In this document: piece after piece, positions 5,764 to 11,920 of the stretch
How positions within the stretch are numbered: the first letter of the stretch is position 1
How the letters are laid out: each line of letters starts with the position of its first letter
Assembly (NCBI GenBank): GCA_964581905.1
Contig: CAZOQJ010000066.1
Span: forward strand, 1 to 12,986
DNA from: CAZBWE01 sp964581905
GTDB lineage: Bacteria > Planctomycetota > Phycisphaerae > Sedimentisphaerales > Anaerobacaceae
Direction of reading: 5' to 3'
Length of the DNA stretch: 12,986 bases
Position numbers and translations under genes: made by a program
The notes under the pieces: generated by a model
Told to the model about the DNA's origin: nothing
The model's database searches: none
The model's input: the letters and a program-made list of their open reading frames with translations, nothing else

Positions 5764-6576
5764 CTACTTTAAGAGCTTTGCCGGGTTGAGATTGGCTGAC
5801 TCTATGTCTTTGAAGTATTTTACTGTTCCGACCTTCAACTCAGCCGTTGCCGCCTCATCACAGACAATAATCCCGTTTGGGTGCATTTGCAGCGCGCTGA
5901 CCGTCCACATATGATTGACGCTTCCTTCAATGGCGTGCCGCAGTGCACGTGCCTTATTATGGCCGTTGACGATAATCAAAACCTCCTCAGCGTCCATAAC
6001 GGTCCCCACACCTACCGTTAAAGCGGTTTTAGGTACTTTGTTAATGTCGTTATCAAAGAACCTTGAGTTGGCTATGATGGTGTCGATGGTTAATGTCATA
6101 ACGCGCGTTCTCGATGATAATGACGAGCTCGGCTCATTGAATGCTATATGGCCGTCAGGGCCTATACCGCCGACGAAAAGGTTAATGCCGCCCGCCTTTT
6201 TTATCTTCTGTTCGTAGCTTGCACATTCGGCTTCAAGGTCCGGCGCATTGCCATTAAGAATGTTGACATTTTTTTTAGGAATATCTATGTGGCCGAAAAA
6301 GTTGTTCCACATAAATGAGTGGTAGCTTTCAGGATGGTCCTCGGGAAGCTTCACGTATTCATCCATATTAAAGGTGACAACATTTTTGAACGTTACTTTT
6401 CCTGCCTTATTATGCTCTATCAACTCTTTATACATTCCCATCGGCGAGGAACCTGTTGGAAGGCCCAGCACAAAGGGCTTGGAATCGCTCGGGCCGAATT
6501 CGTTTATTCTCTTGGTAACATAATTAGCAGCCCACTTGGACGCTATCTCGTAAGTCGGTTCAATTATTACTCTCAT
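5764..6576 (-). CDS. nagB: Glucosamine-6-phosphate deaminase
   Basis: Converts glucosamine 6-phosphate to fructose 6-phosphate and ammonia, feeding amino sugars from chitin or peptidoglycan into glycolysis. The 270-residue length is close to E. coli NagB (266) and the numbering matches without gaps through the active site: D72 in FNMDEYV, then D141, H143 and E148 in GIGPDGHIAFNEP. The phosphate loop GLPTGSSPMGMY is present at 38-49. Of the residues that form the GlcNAc6P allosteric site in E. coli (S151, R158, K160, Y254), S151, R158 and Y254 are kept but position 160 is Met. The start is supported by AAGGAG about 7 nt upstream. It is the second gene of a minus-strand operon, 29 nt after the DUF4954 gene. 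Confidence 0.97.
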   Translation of the reverse strand: MRVIIEPTYEIASKWAANYVTKRINEFGPSDSKPFVLGLPTGSSPMGMYKELIEHNKAGKVTFKNVVTFNMDEYVKLPEDHPESYHSFMWNNFFGHIDIPKKNVNILNGNAPDLEAECASYEQKIKKAGGINLFVGGIGPDGHIAFNEPSSSLSSRTRVMTLTIDTIIANSRFFDNDINKVPKTALTVGVGTVMDAEEVLIIVNGHNKARALRHAIEGSVNHMWTVSALQMHPNGIIVCDEAATAELKVGTVKYFKDIESANLNPAKLLK

Positions 6577-6605
6577 TGATTACTCCTTGCCTAAATGGGT
6601 TTCTC

Positions 6606-8597
6606 TTAACGTAATTTTTTCATACGGCCGATAAGCTCATCGCCGAGCCCCGTTTTTTCAGCTATGTGTTGTTCTATCTCAGAAACGAAACTGTTTTCTT
6701 CAAATGTTCCCCTGACTGCCGCAAAATCCTGGTGTTTTGCCTCTTCGTCGCCGTCGATGCCATACCCAATTTGGGCGGTGTCGACAAATTCCTTTTTGGC
6801 ATCGGCACAGAGAACTTTGTCAAGCTCTACCACAGCTTCTTTCCATTTCGTTGTTAGCTCAATGACATCATCTGCTGTTATCTTATCGACAGTTTTGCCC
6901 AAATGCTCCTCCAAGACACTCACTGCCCAGGCCCATTCGTAAACAGGATAATTCTCATACATCGACTCAAATGCTTTGTCAATCTGCTCCAGGGTGCTGA
7001 TAGAGCCGTTTTCAATATCAGAGAGTAATTTTTGCACGAACTGCTCCGGAGCAAACAAGCCGGCTAAATCCACCCACTTATCCGGCCCTAAGTTAATCTC
7101 CGGCTTTAACGCTACCCGGAGCTCATCAATATTCCTGAGCTGCCTGCCCTCCAGCCGCTTAATCAGACAATTACCCAAGAATTTGTCAGAGCCAATCTGG
7201 TAGAATTCAATGCCTCTATCCAGCGATGATTTCTTAATCTTGCAGCTGTGGTAGATAAAATAATCGCTTGTTGGGCCGGAGTTCAATTTAAGATTAATGA
7301 GCAGCTTACGGCCGTTAAGCATTTTTTGAATCGTGTATGGGCTTAAGAGTTTGAAATTTATGTAATCCAGTTTTTTGGGGTCTTTGCGTTTATCTCTTTT
7401 CGGCCATTTTCGAGCGTCTCGAACGGTTCCTACGCTGCGTAAATTCACTCCGGGGATAAGAATACTTTCGTCTTCGTGCTCAATCAGATATGAAAAAGGT
7501 AAATCCGAGGTATCTGAATTCCTGTAGTGCCTGCCCATCACAACGGTAAACGCCCCGACCTTTGCCGGCCAGAGCATGTATGAATCACTGGCTGTTTTTG
7601 AGCCGCGCTCGACCACGCCCTGATGAGTCGGCCCCAGTTTATACATATGATTGCTTTGATTGGTTCCACTGCCGGCGTTTAGAAAGGAAAACAGCCCTGC
7701 AATCAGTAGTGTTGATTTATGGTGTGTAACAGTATATGGCCCTGCAAATATAGCGCAGGCCTCGCCGTGGAAACCACCGCAATTAGCAAAGTATACTGAA
7801 TTTTCTGCAGAATACTGCTTGGATAATACGGTGCCTTGGCCTACGAAGCATTTGGATATTATTGTACCGTCGGTTACCTTCGCACCGGAGCAGACAACGA
7901 AATCCTCTGCAAAGACTCCTGGCCCGATATAAACAGGGTCTTCCGAACAGCTATTGATTGAGCCGTTTTCCAGCCTGTTCACTACCTCGATTACACTCGA
8001 AGGGCCTATTTTGACGTTCTTGATAATTCGGCAGTTGATAACTCTGGCGCCTTTTGCTACAAGACCTGTGGATGAGGTAATAGAGGCCGTGTAGTCGGCT
8101 ATCATTTTCTGCAGCTTTTCAATTACTTTCGGGCGGTGCCGGTAAAATGCTATTATATAGGCGGTATGGGCAGATAAATGGTCGTAAATCGGTATTTCTC
8201 TACCCCCGGCCTCATTAACGACCGCAACTTCCGTACCATTACCAAATGAACTTTCATCTTCTACTGCGAGCAGGTCGATATTATCTATTACTACATCGTC
8301 TTCTATACAATAGTTGGCGATATAATTTCTTACTTGGCCTATATATACGTTATTTCCGATTGTGCAGTTATGAATTGTCGCGTTACTTATCCCTGCCGGC
8401 TTCGTAACACCGCCCGGAAAGGTTACTTGTTTTTCAAAAACGCCTAATTTTACATCACCGGAAAAGTGCGTTGTTCTAACTGTTTCTGCTTTGAAGCCTT
8501 CGGCAACCTGCAGCTTTGACCAATCGGTACAACTGCAGAACTGGTCGGTCAGCTTGGCAATTTCCCCCGACGTTAGTGGACGAAATTTCGATGTCAT
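6606..8597 (-). CDS. DUF4954 family protein with left-handed beta-helix (hexapeptide) repeats
   Basis: A 663-residue protein that I recognise as DUF4954, seen mainly in Bacteroidota, spirochaetes and planctomycetes; its function is unestablished. Hexapeptide-like repeats appear in two blocks, about residues 69-125 (ISNATIHNCTIGNNVYIG) and about 178-300 (VYIGPGVFAEDF, TIISKCFVGQGTVL). These are the kind of left-handed beta-helix found in sugar-nucleotide acyl- and nucleotidyltransferases. Between about 285 and 365 lies a His/Gly-rich conserved core: FAGPYTVTHHKSTLLIAG, NQSNHMYKLGPTHQG, VVMGRHYRN. The C-terminal third (about 480-663) is mostly helical and charged. The start has AAGGGAG about 8 nt upstream. 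As first gene of an operon with nagB, it may act on sugar phosphates or nucleotide sugars (inference). A TTGACG at 8658-8663 (minus) is a possible -35, but its -10 is poor. Confidence 0.9.
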   Translation of the reverse strand: MTSKFRPLTSGEIAKLTDQFCSCTDWSKLQVAEGFKAETVRTTHFSGDVKLGVFEKQVTFPGGVTKPAGISNATIHNCTIGNNVYIGQVRNYIANYCIEDDVVIDNIDLLAVEDESSFGNGTEVAVVNEAGGREIPIYDHLSAHTAYIIAFYRHRPKVIEKLQKMIADYTASITSSTGLVAKGARVINCRIIKNVKIGPSSVIEVVNRLENGSINSCSEDPVYIGPGVFAEDFVVCSGAKVTDGTIISKCFVGQGTVLSKQYSAENSVYFANCGGFHGEACAIFAGPYTVTHHKSTLLIAGLFSFLNAGSGTNQSNHMYKLGPTHQGVVERGSKTASDSYMLWPAKVGAFTVVMGRHYRNSDTSDLPFSYLIEHEDESILIPGVNLRSVGTVRDARKWPKRDKRKDPKKLDYINFKLLSPYTIQKMLNGRKLLINLKLNSGPTSDYFIYHSCKIKKSSLDRGIEFYQIGSDKFLGNCLIKRLEGRQLRNIDELRVALKPEINLGPDKWVDLAGLFAPEQFVQKLLSDIENGSISTLEQIDKAFESMYENYPVYEWAWAVSVLEEHLGKTVDKITADDVIELTTKWKEAVVELDKVLCADAKKEFVDTAQIGYGIDGDEEAKHQDFAAVRGTFEENSFVSEIEQHIAEKTGLGDELIGRMKKLR

Positions 8598-9059
8598 TTT
8601 CGTAACTCCCTTTTATATTTAATCTCCGCCGACACTTCTTTATTTTCGTTTCTATATCGTCAAGATAGTCATTAGTGCTGAATAACTAAATCAGCATAAG
8701 GCAGTATAAGCATTTAGGGCCTATAATTCAAGATGTATTTATAACAGGCGAGTTGTGAGATGCTCCTCTTGTTTTTACATATTGCGAAAAGTTGCAGCAT
8801 AACAAAATCTTTGATGGTTTCGCTGTATTTGGGCGATGTTGGGGTAAGTGAGAACCTCCGCCGGTTCAATTACAAAATTTTTATAAAATTTGTAGTGATT
8901 TATCGACTCCTGCCGATGTATATCTATCAAGATAATTGTAATTTGCCGTCGGATAATCCTTCGACAGTAAGCAGTTCGGCCCTGAACTCACTGCCGAAGG
9001 GCTTTAGATGGGCGAACCGTTATGTGCGGCTCTTTTGAGTGATTTGCAGGTTTAGGACT
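8598..9059. other. 462-bp divergent spacer between the DUF4954-nagB operon and the amidase-like gene
   Basis: Should hold promoters for both directions. On the minus side there is the DUF4954 ribosome binding site and a TTGACG with a weak -10. On the plus side there is TATAAT at 8722-8727 without a convincing -35. A 6-bp dyad TGCTGA/TCAGCA (8676-8696) and a long hairpin (8958-9000) are present. A 92-codon plus-strand frame (8760-9038) has no good ribosome binding site and an irregular composition, so I do not call it. Confidence 0.6.
8958..9000 (+). repeat. Long imperfect hairpin upstream of the amidase-like gene
   Basis: CCTTCG:CGAAGG at the ends, one A-C mismatch, CAGT:ACTG, an asymmetric internal loop, then AGTTC:GAACT around GGCCCT. 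This gives about 15 base pairs over 43 nt. It ends 59 nt before the ATG at 9060, with no T tract. It could be a leader structure or a REP-like repeat; the CCTTCGACAG arm resembles the repeat at 3399. Confidence 0.6.
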
Positions 9060-9611
9060 ATGCCAATTCAGCCAAGGGTGGCAAGGGTTTTAGCGGCGCT
9101 GCTGGTCTCAATGACTGTTGGGGCTATAGTTTTGATGGCTCTGGGCAATAATCCTCCCTCAGCCGGCCCATTTTGTCTTTCCTCTTATTTGCGTCTCGAC
9201 CCTGTTGAAAAAGCTATTCGTTCTCGGTCTTCCCAATCGCCGGACCGCTGGAGACGTATAGAGATTTACTATAGCGGCACCAAAGCTGGTAACATAGAGC
9301 AGCTGGCTTCACTGAGGGGGCTGGTAAGCACCGAGGATATTAACTGCCATTTTGTTATTTGCAACGGTCTCGGCGGGGGCGATGGCCAGATACAGCCGAC
9401 CGAAAAGTGGCAAAGGCAGTGGTCAATCCTGCCAGGCCAAACATGGTACGGAACCAGTCAGACTATCCGTATTTGCATTATAGCTGACCCGACGCAGCGG
9501 ATTTACCCAACTGATTGCCAGATAAAACGAGTAGAGACGCTTGTGGAAAGCCTGTGCCGAAAGTTTGACATTGCAGCTAAGTCTGTCTTTTACCCCGGCG
9601 ATTGGCGATAG
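9060..9611 (+). CDS. Membrane-anchored amidase-like protein (degenerate Amidase_2/PGRP fold)
   Basis: 183 residues. Residues 7-29 (RVARVLAALLVSMTVGAIVLMAL) form a membrane anchor or signal peptide, placing the rest outside the cytoplasm. From about residue 64 the pattern follows zinc N-acetylmuramoyl-L-alanine amidases: WRRIEIYYSGTKAGN (normally a HHS motif), INCHFVICNGLGGGDGQI, KWQRQW, TIRICIIAD, PTDCQIKRVETLVESLCRKF. In active enzymes the ligands are the first His, the His of yHFvI, and a C-terminal His/Cys in a GHxD...CPG region. Here the first is Tyr (Y70-Y71), H97 remains, and the C-terminal motif is absent because the protein stops at FYPGDWR. It is therefore probably non-catalytic and may bind peptidoglycan. 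ATG 9060 is preferred over GTG 9039 because it has an AGG-type site and directly precedes the anchor. It overlaps the convergent ASCH gene by 22 nt. Confidence 0.75.
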   Translation: MPIQPRVARVLAALLVSMTVGAIVLMALGNNPPSAGPFCLSSYLRLDPVEKAIRSRSSQSPDRWRRIEIYYSGTKAGNIEQLASLRGLVSTEDINCHFVICNGLGGGDGQIQPTEKWQRQWSILPGQTWYGTSQTIRICIIADPTQRIYPTDCQIKRVETLVESLCRKFDIAAKSVFYPGDWR

Positions 9612-10024
9612 TTTAGCAGACCGAAGTCTTCTTTTTCCGTCAGCACCACCCATGCCCGCCAGTCTTTTTTGTTAATTCGCACCGGCTCGATTGGTTTCAC
9701 GTCCTTTAGCCAGACCAAAAAGCCGTATTTACAATTGCTCTTGCTTCGCCAGTACTCATCGCTGCCGAGAATATATTGGTTATATTGCTGCTTTATTTCG
9801 ATTATTTGTTTTGGTGCAAGGTTTTGGAAAATTTTGACCGCTGCGACGGCTGCCGTTGCGCAGACCGGCCCAGAGCTTACCTTTAAGAATAATTTGTCAC
9901 CTGCCGAAACTCGCCCGAAGGAGAAGCGTTTTGTTTTTGTAAAGCGGGACTCGATTTTCTTCCGACCACTTAAAATCGCATCCAAATACGGCTTCTTTAA
10001 AATCACCAGGTGACAATAAGCCAT
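9590..10024 (-). CDS. ASCH domain protein
   Basis: 144 residues with the ASCH (PUA-like beta-barrel) signature: HLVILKKPYLDAILSGRKKIESRF (residues 5-28; the GRKKIESR element is diagnostic), then a GDKLFLK turn (42-48) and the strand VCATAAVAAVKIF. Proteins of this superfamily bind RNA or modified nucleotides; some are hydrolases of modified nucleosides and others coactivators. No specific substrate can be assigned here. The gene starts 4 nt after the stop of the HAD hydrolase gene and lacks its own Shine-Dalgarno sequence, so translational coupling is likely. Its 3' end runs 22 nt into the convergent amidase-like gene. The C-terminal part (INKKDWRAWVVLTEKEDFGLLNY) is an ordinary extension. 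Confidence 0.85.
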   Translation of the reverse strand: MAYCHLVILKKPYLDAILSGRKKIESRFTKTKRFSFGRVSAGDKLFLKVSSGPVCATAAVAAVKIFQNLAPKQIIEIKQQYNQYILGSDEYWRSKSNCKYGFLVWLKDVKPIEPVRINKKDWRAWVVLTEKEDFGLLNYRQSPG

Positions 10025-10028
10025 AATA

Positions 10029-10631
10029 TTACATTATGCCGAATCGAGCTAATTCCTTTTTAAAATGCTCGATGTTCTGAAAAAGAATTGTGTTGAGTCC
10101 CGCTTGTTTTGCCCCATCCACGAAATCCTGCCGGTCATCTATAAATATCGTCTGCTCTGGTATTGTACCAAGTCTTTGAACGGCAATTTCATATATTTTT
10201 CTCTCTGGTTTCACCGTCCCCTCAGCGCAGGAAAAGACCAGCACGTCGAACATGTCATATTTTTGCTCATGGAAAAACTGCATTGCCGGCACTTCTGTAT
10301 TCGATAAAAGGGCGGTGTGATAGCCAGAATGGCGCAGTGTCGAGACCATGGCAAAAACATCGGCCTTTGGTGAACAGACGGACCTAAAGGCATCACCCCA
10401 TAAAGACTTAACTTTTGGAATTGGTTTGTTTAATTCTTTGCAAACTTTGGCCCAGAAATTCTCTTCACTGATTAATCCTTTCTGGAAATCTTGTGCGAAC
10501 TTTTTATGGGCCTTGATATAATCTTCTTTGGATACGGAAAGCTTATCGGCGCAATATTGCATCAAGCCCGGTGCAGGGTCATCTGCCAGTACCCCGCCCC
10601 AGTCAAAAATAATTGCCTTTATTTCTGCCAT
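10029..10631 (-). CDS. HAD-superfamily hydrolase, subfamily IA (YihX-like)
   Basis: Predicted cytoplasmic phosphatase of 200 residues. Motif I is IIFDWGGVL with nucleophile D10; the second acidic position of the usual DxD is Gly (G12), as in YihX-like members. An alpha-helical cap follows (about 17-85). Motif II is LLSNTE (S110, N111), motif III is K141 in GTVKPERKIY, and motif IV is IFIDDRQDFVDGA (D165, D166). The set is complete apart from the motif I substitution common in this branch. Substrates in the branch include sugar phosphates such as glucose 1-phosphate, but none can be assigned here. Only a poor ribosome binding site precedes the ATG. It is the first gene of a pair with the ASCH gene, divergent from rmuC. 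Confidence 0.92.
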   Translation of the reverse strand: MAEIKAIIFDWGGVLADDPAPGLMQYCADKLSVSKEDYIKAHKKFAQDFQKGLISEENFWAKVCKELNKPIPKVKSLWGDAFRSVCSPKADVFAMVSTLRHSGYHTALLSNTEVPAMQFFHEQKYDMFDVLVFSCAEGTVKPERKIYEIAVQRLGTIPEQTIFIDDRQDFVDGAKQAGLNTILFQNIEHFKKELARFGIM

Positions 10632-10740
10632 TGCATATAAAAAATTTACTGATTCTTATTTTGTCCCAAGACGATACAAAGGTTCGACTTACATATCAAG
10701 TTTTATTTAAGCCCCTAAAGTCCTCGCTTTTACTCTTTGA

Positions 10741-10823
10741 CCCCGTTAGTCATAGGGACTCCTTACGGAGAAAATTCGCTTTAAGGAGGTTATAGAGAAT
10801 AGAGATGGTTATTTCTAATGGGG
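10741..10823. repeat. Inverted-repeat element CCCCGTTAG ... CTAATGGGG
   Basis: The left arm 10741-10749 and right arm 10815-10823 are complementary over 9 bases (one G-T wobble) and enclose 65 nt that include a small CTCC-TTAC-GGAG hairpin (10759-10770). The end words match those of the hairpin at 3713-3747 (CCCCATTAG / CTAACGGGG). The right end continues TTGACG, the -35 hexamer of the next promoter. Confidence 0.55.
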
Positions 10824-10852
10824 TTGACGTTTATTGATTGCCCTTCTATAAT
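10824..10852 (+). promoter_or_regulatory. Sigma70 promoter of rmuC-trxB
   Basis: -35 TTGACG (10824-10829), exactly 17-nt spacer, perfect -10 TATAAT (10847-10852). Transcription should start near 10859, about 19 nt before the ATG at 10878. This excludes the upstream in-frame ATG at 10818 as the translation start. Confidence 0.85.
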
Positions 10853-10877
10853 CAAGGCAGGATTAAAGGATAAAAGG

Positions 10878-11912
10878 ATGGAATCGATTTTCATAGCTAT
10901 AGGGATTGTTTTGGTTCTGGCCGTCTTGGCGCTGTTGATTTGGCTTATAAGCTCAAGTTTCACAGCCAGAAGTGATATTGCCGGCCAGACCGCAAATATT
11001 GGCCTGCTCCAGCAGCAGCTCGAAGCGTTAAGAGCCGCTCAGGATAAAACCACCGAAAGTCTGCAAAATTCTCTCCGGCAGGGTCAAAACACTCTTACTC
11101 AAGGCCTGCAGTCCAGCCAGCAGGTCTTAGGCCAGCTTAATACTCAAATTGGGGGATTGCAAAAGTCCTCCGAGCAAATGCTGCAGCTTGGTACCGATGT
11201 CAGACGCCTCGAGGATATCTTAAGCTCGCCAAAGCTGCGGGGCCAGATGGGAGAATGGTCGCTCGAAAACCTGCTGGCGCAAATCCTGCCCAAAGATAGT
11301 TACAAACTTCAATACACATTCAAAGATGGCCAAAAGGTCGATGCTTTGATTCAATTAGCCGATTTTTCAGTCTCCATCGATGCGAAATTTCCGCTGCCGG
11401 GTTTTGAAAAAGTAGTAACAGCGGAAACTGATGAGGAAAAAGTAAAACTTCGCAGGCAATTCCTCAAAGATGTAACTGCTCACATCGATAAAATTGCTGA
11501 TAATTATATAAGACCCGCTGAGGGCACACTTGATTTTGCTATAATGTATATACCGGCTGAGAATATCTATTACGAAACGATTGTCAAATATGCAGGCGAG
11601 ACGCAGGATATTTTGCAGCACTCGCTGGATAAGAAGATAATTCCCGTATCGCCGAACCTTTTGTATGCGTATCTTATGACGGTGGTGATGGGCCTGCACG
11701 GCCTGCAGATAGAAAAGCAGGCCGCCGAAATTCGCCAGAACTTAAAACGGCTGAACGCCTCTTTCGCTGATTTTATCAACAACTGGGATGTACTCGGCAA
11801 ACATCTGCGAAACGCTTATAGTCAATACGATGAAGGCCACAAAAAGCTCGACCGCTTCGGCCTGCAGCTAAACCAAATCCAAGATGAAGATAAAATAGAA
11901 AATACGGAGTGA
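10878..11912 (+). CDS. rmuC: RmuC family DNA recombination protein
   Basis: RmuC proteins limit DNA inversions at short inverted repeats in E. coli and are predicted to be nuclease-like, with a membrane-anchored, coiled-coil N-terminus. From the ATG at 10878 the product has 344 residues: a transmembrane helix at about 4-25 (IFIAIGIVLVLAVLALLIWL), a Gln-rich coiled coil at about 34-115, and the RmuC domain from about 120, with RGQMGEWSLENLL, KVDALIQL and VSIDAKFPLPGFEK (PD-(D/E)XK-like core), FAIMYIPAEN and PVSPNLLYAYL. An upstream in-frame ATG at 10818 would add 20 residues but precedes the promoter. AAAGG lies 8 nt before the chosen ATG. The stop sits just before trxB, and the GGAG of the overlap probably serves as its ribosome binding site. 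A genome this rich in inverted repeats is a natural setting for RmuC (inference). Confidence 0.93.
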   Translation: MESIFIAIGIVLVLAVLALLIWLISSSFTARSDIAGQTANIGLLQQQLEALRAAQDKTTESLQNSLRQGQNTLTQGLQSSQQVLGQLNTQIGGLQKSSEQMLQLGTDVRRLEDILSSPKLRGQMGEWSLENLLAQILPKDSYKLQYTFKDGQKVDALIQLADFSVSIDAKFPLPGFEKVVTAETDEEKVKLRRQFLKDVTAHIDKIADNYIRPAEGTLDFAIMYIPAENIYYETIVKYAGETQDILQHSLDKKIIPVSPNLLYAYLMTVVMGLHGLQIEKQAAEIRQNLKRLNASFADFINNWDVLGKHLRNAYSQYDEGHKKLDRFGLQLNQIQDEDKIENTE

Positions 11913-11920
11913 TTTTAGAA

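Noticed and set aside
8638..8663. Promoter for the DUF4954-nagB operon from TTGACG on the minus strand
   Set aside because: The -35 is good, but the hexamer 17 nt downstream (AAGAAG) is not a credible -10. It is mentioned only in the gene entry.
8760..9038. 92-codon plus-strand frame upstream of the amidase-like gene
   Set aside because: No clear ribosome binding site, no recognisable domain, and it runs through a long hairpin. It was treated as spacer, although some codon stretches look plausible.
10783..10837. Mini-cistron with strong AAGGAGG and an ATG at 10805 (MVISNGVDVY)
   Set aside because: The Shine-Dalgarno to ATG distance is 15 nt and the segment lies upstream of the rmuC transcription start. 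It is probably part of the inverted-repeat element.
11909..11920. GTG start four codons upstream for trxB
   Set aside because: The GTG overlaps the rmuC stop and the GGAG itself, leaving no ribosome binding site. The ATG at 11921 is correctly placed.
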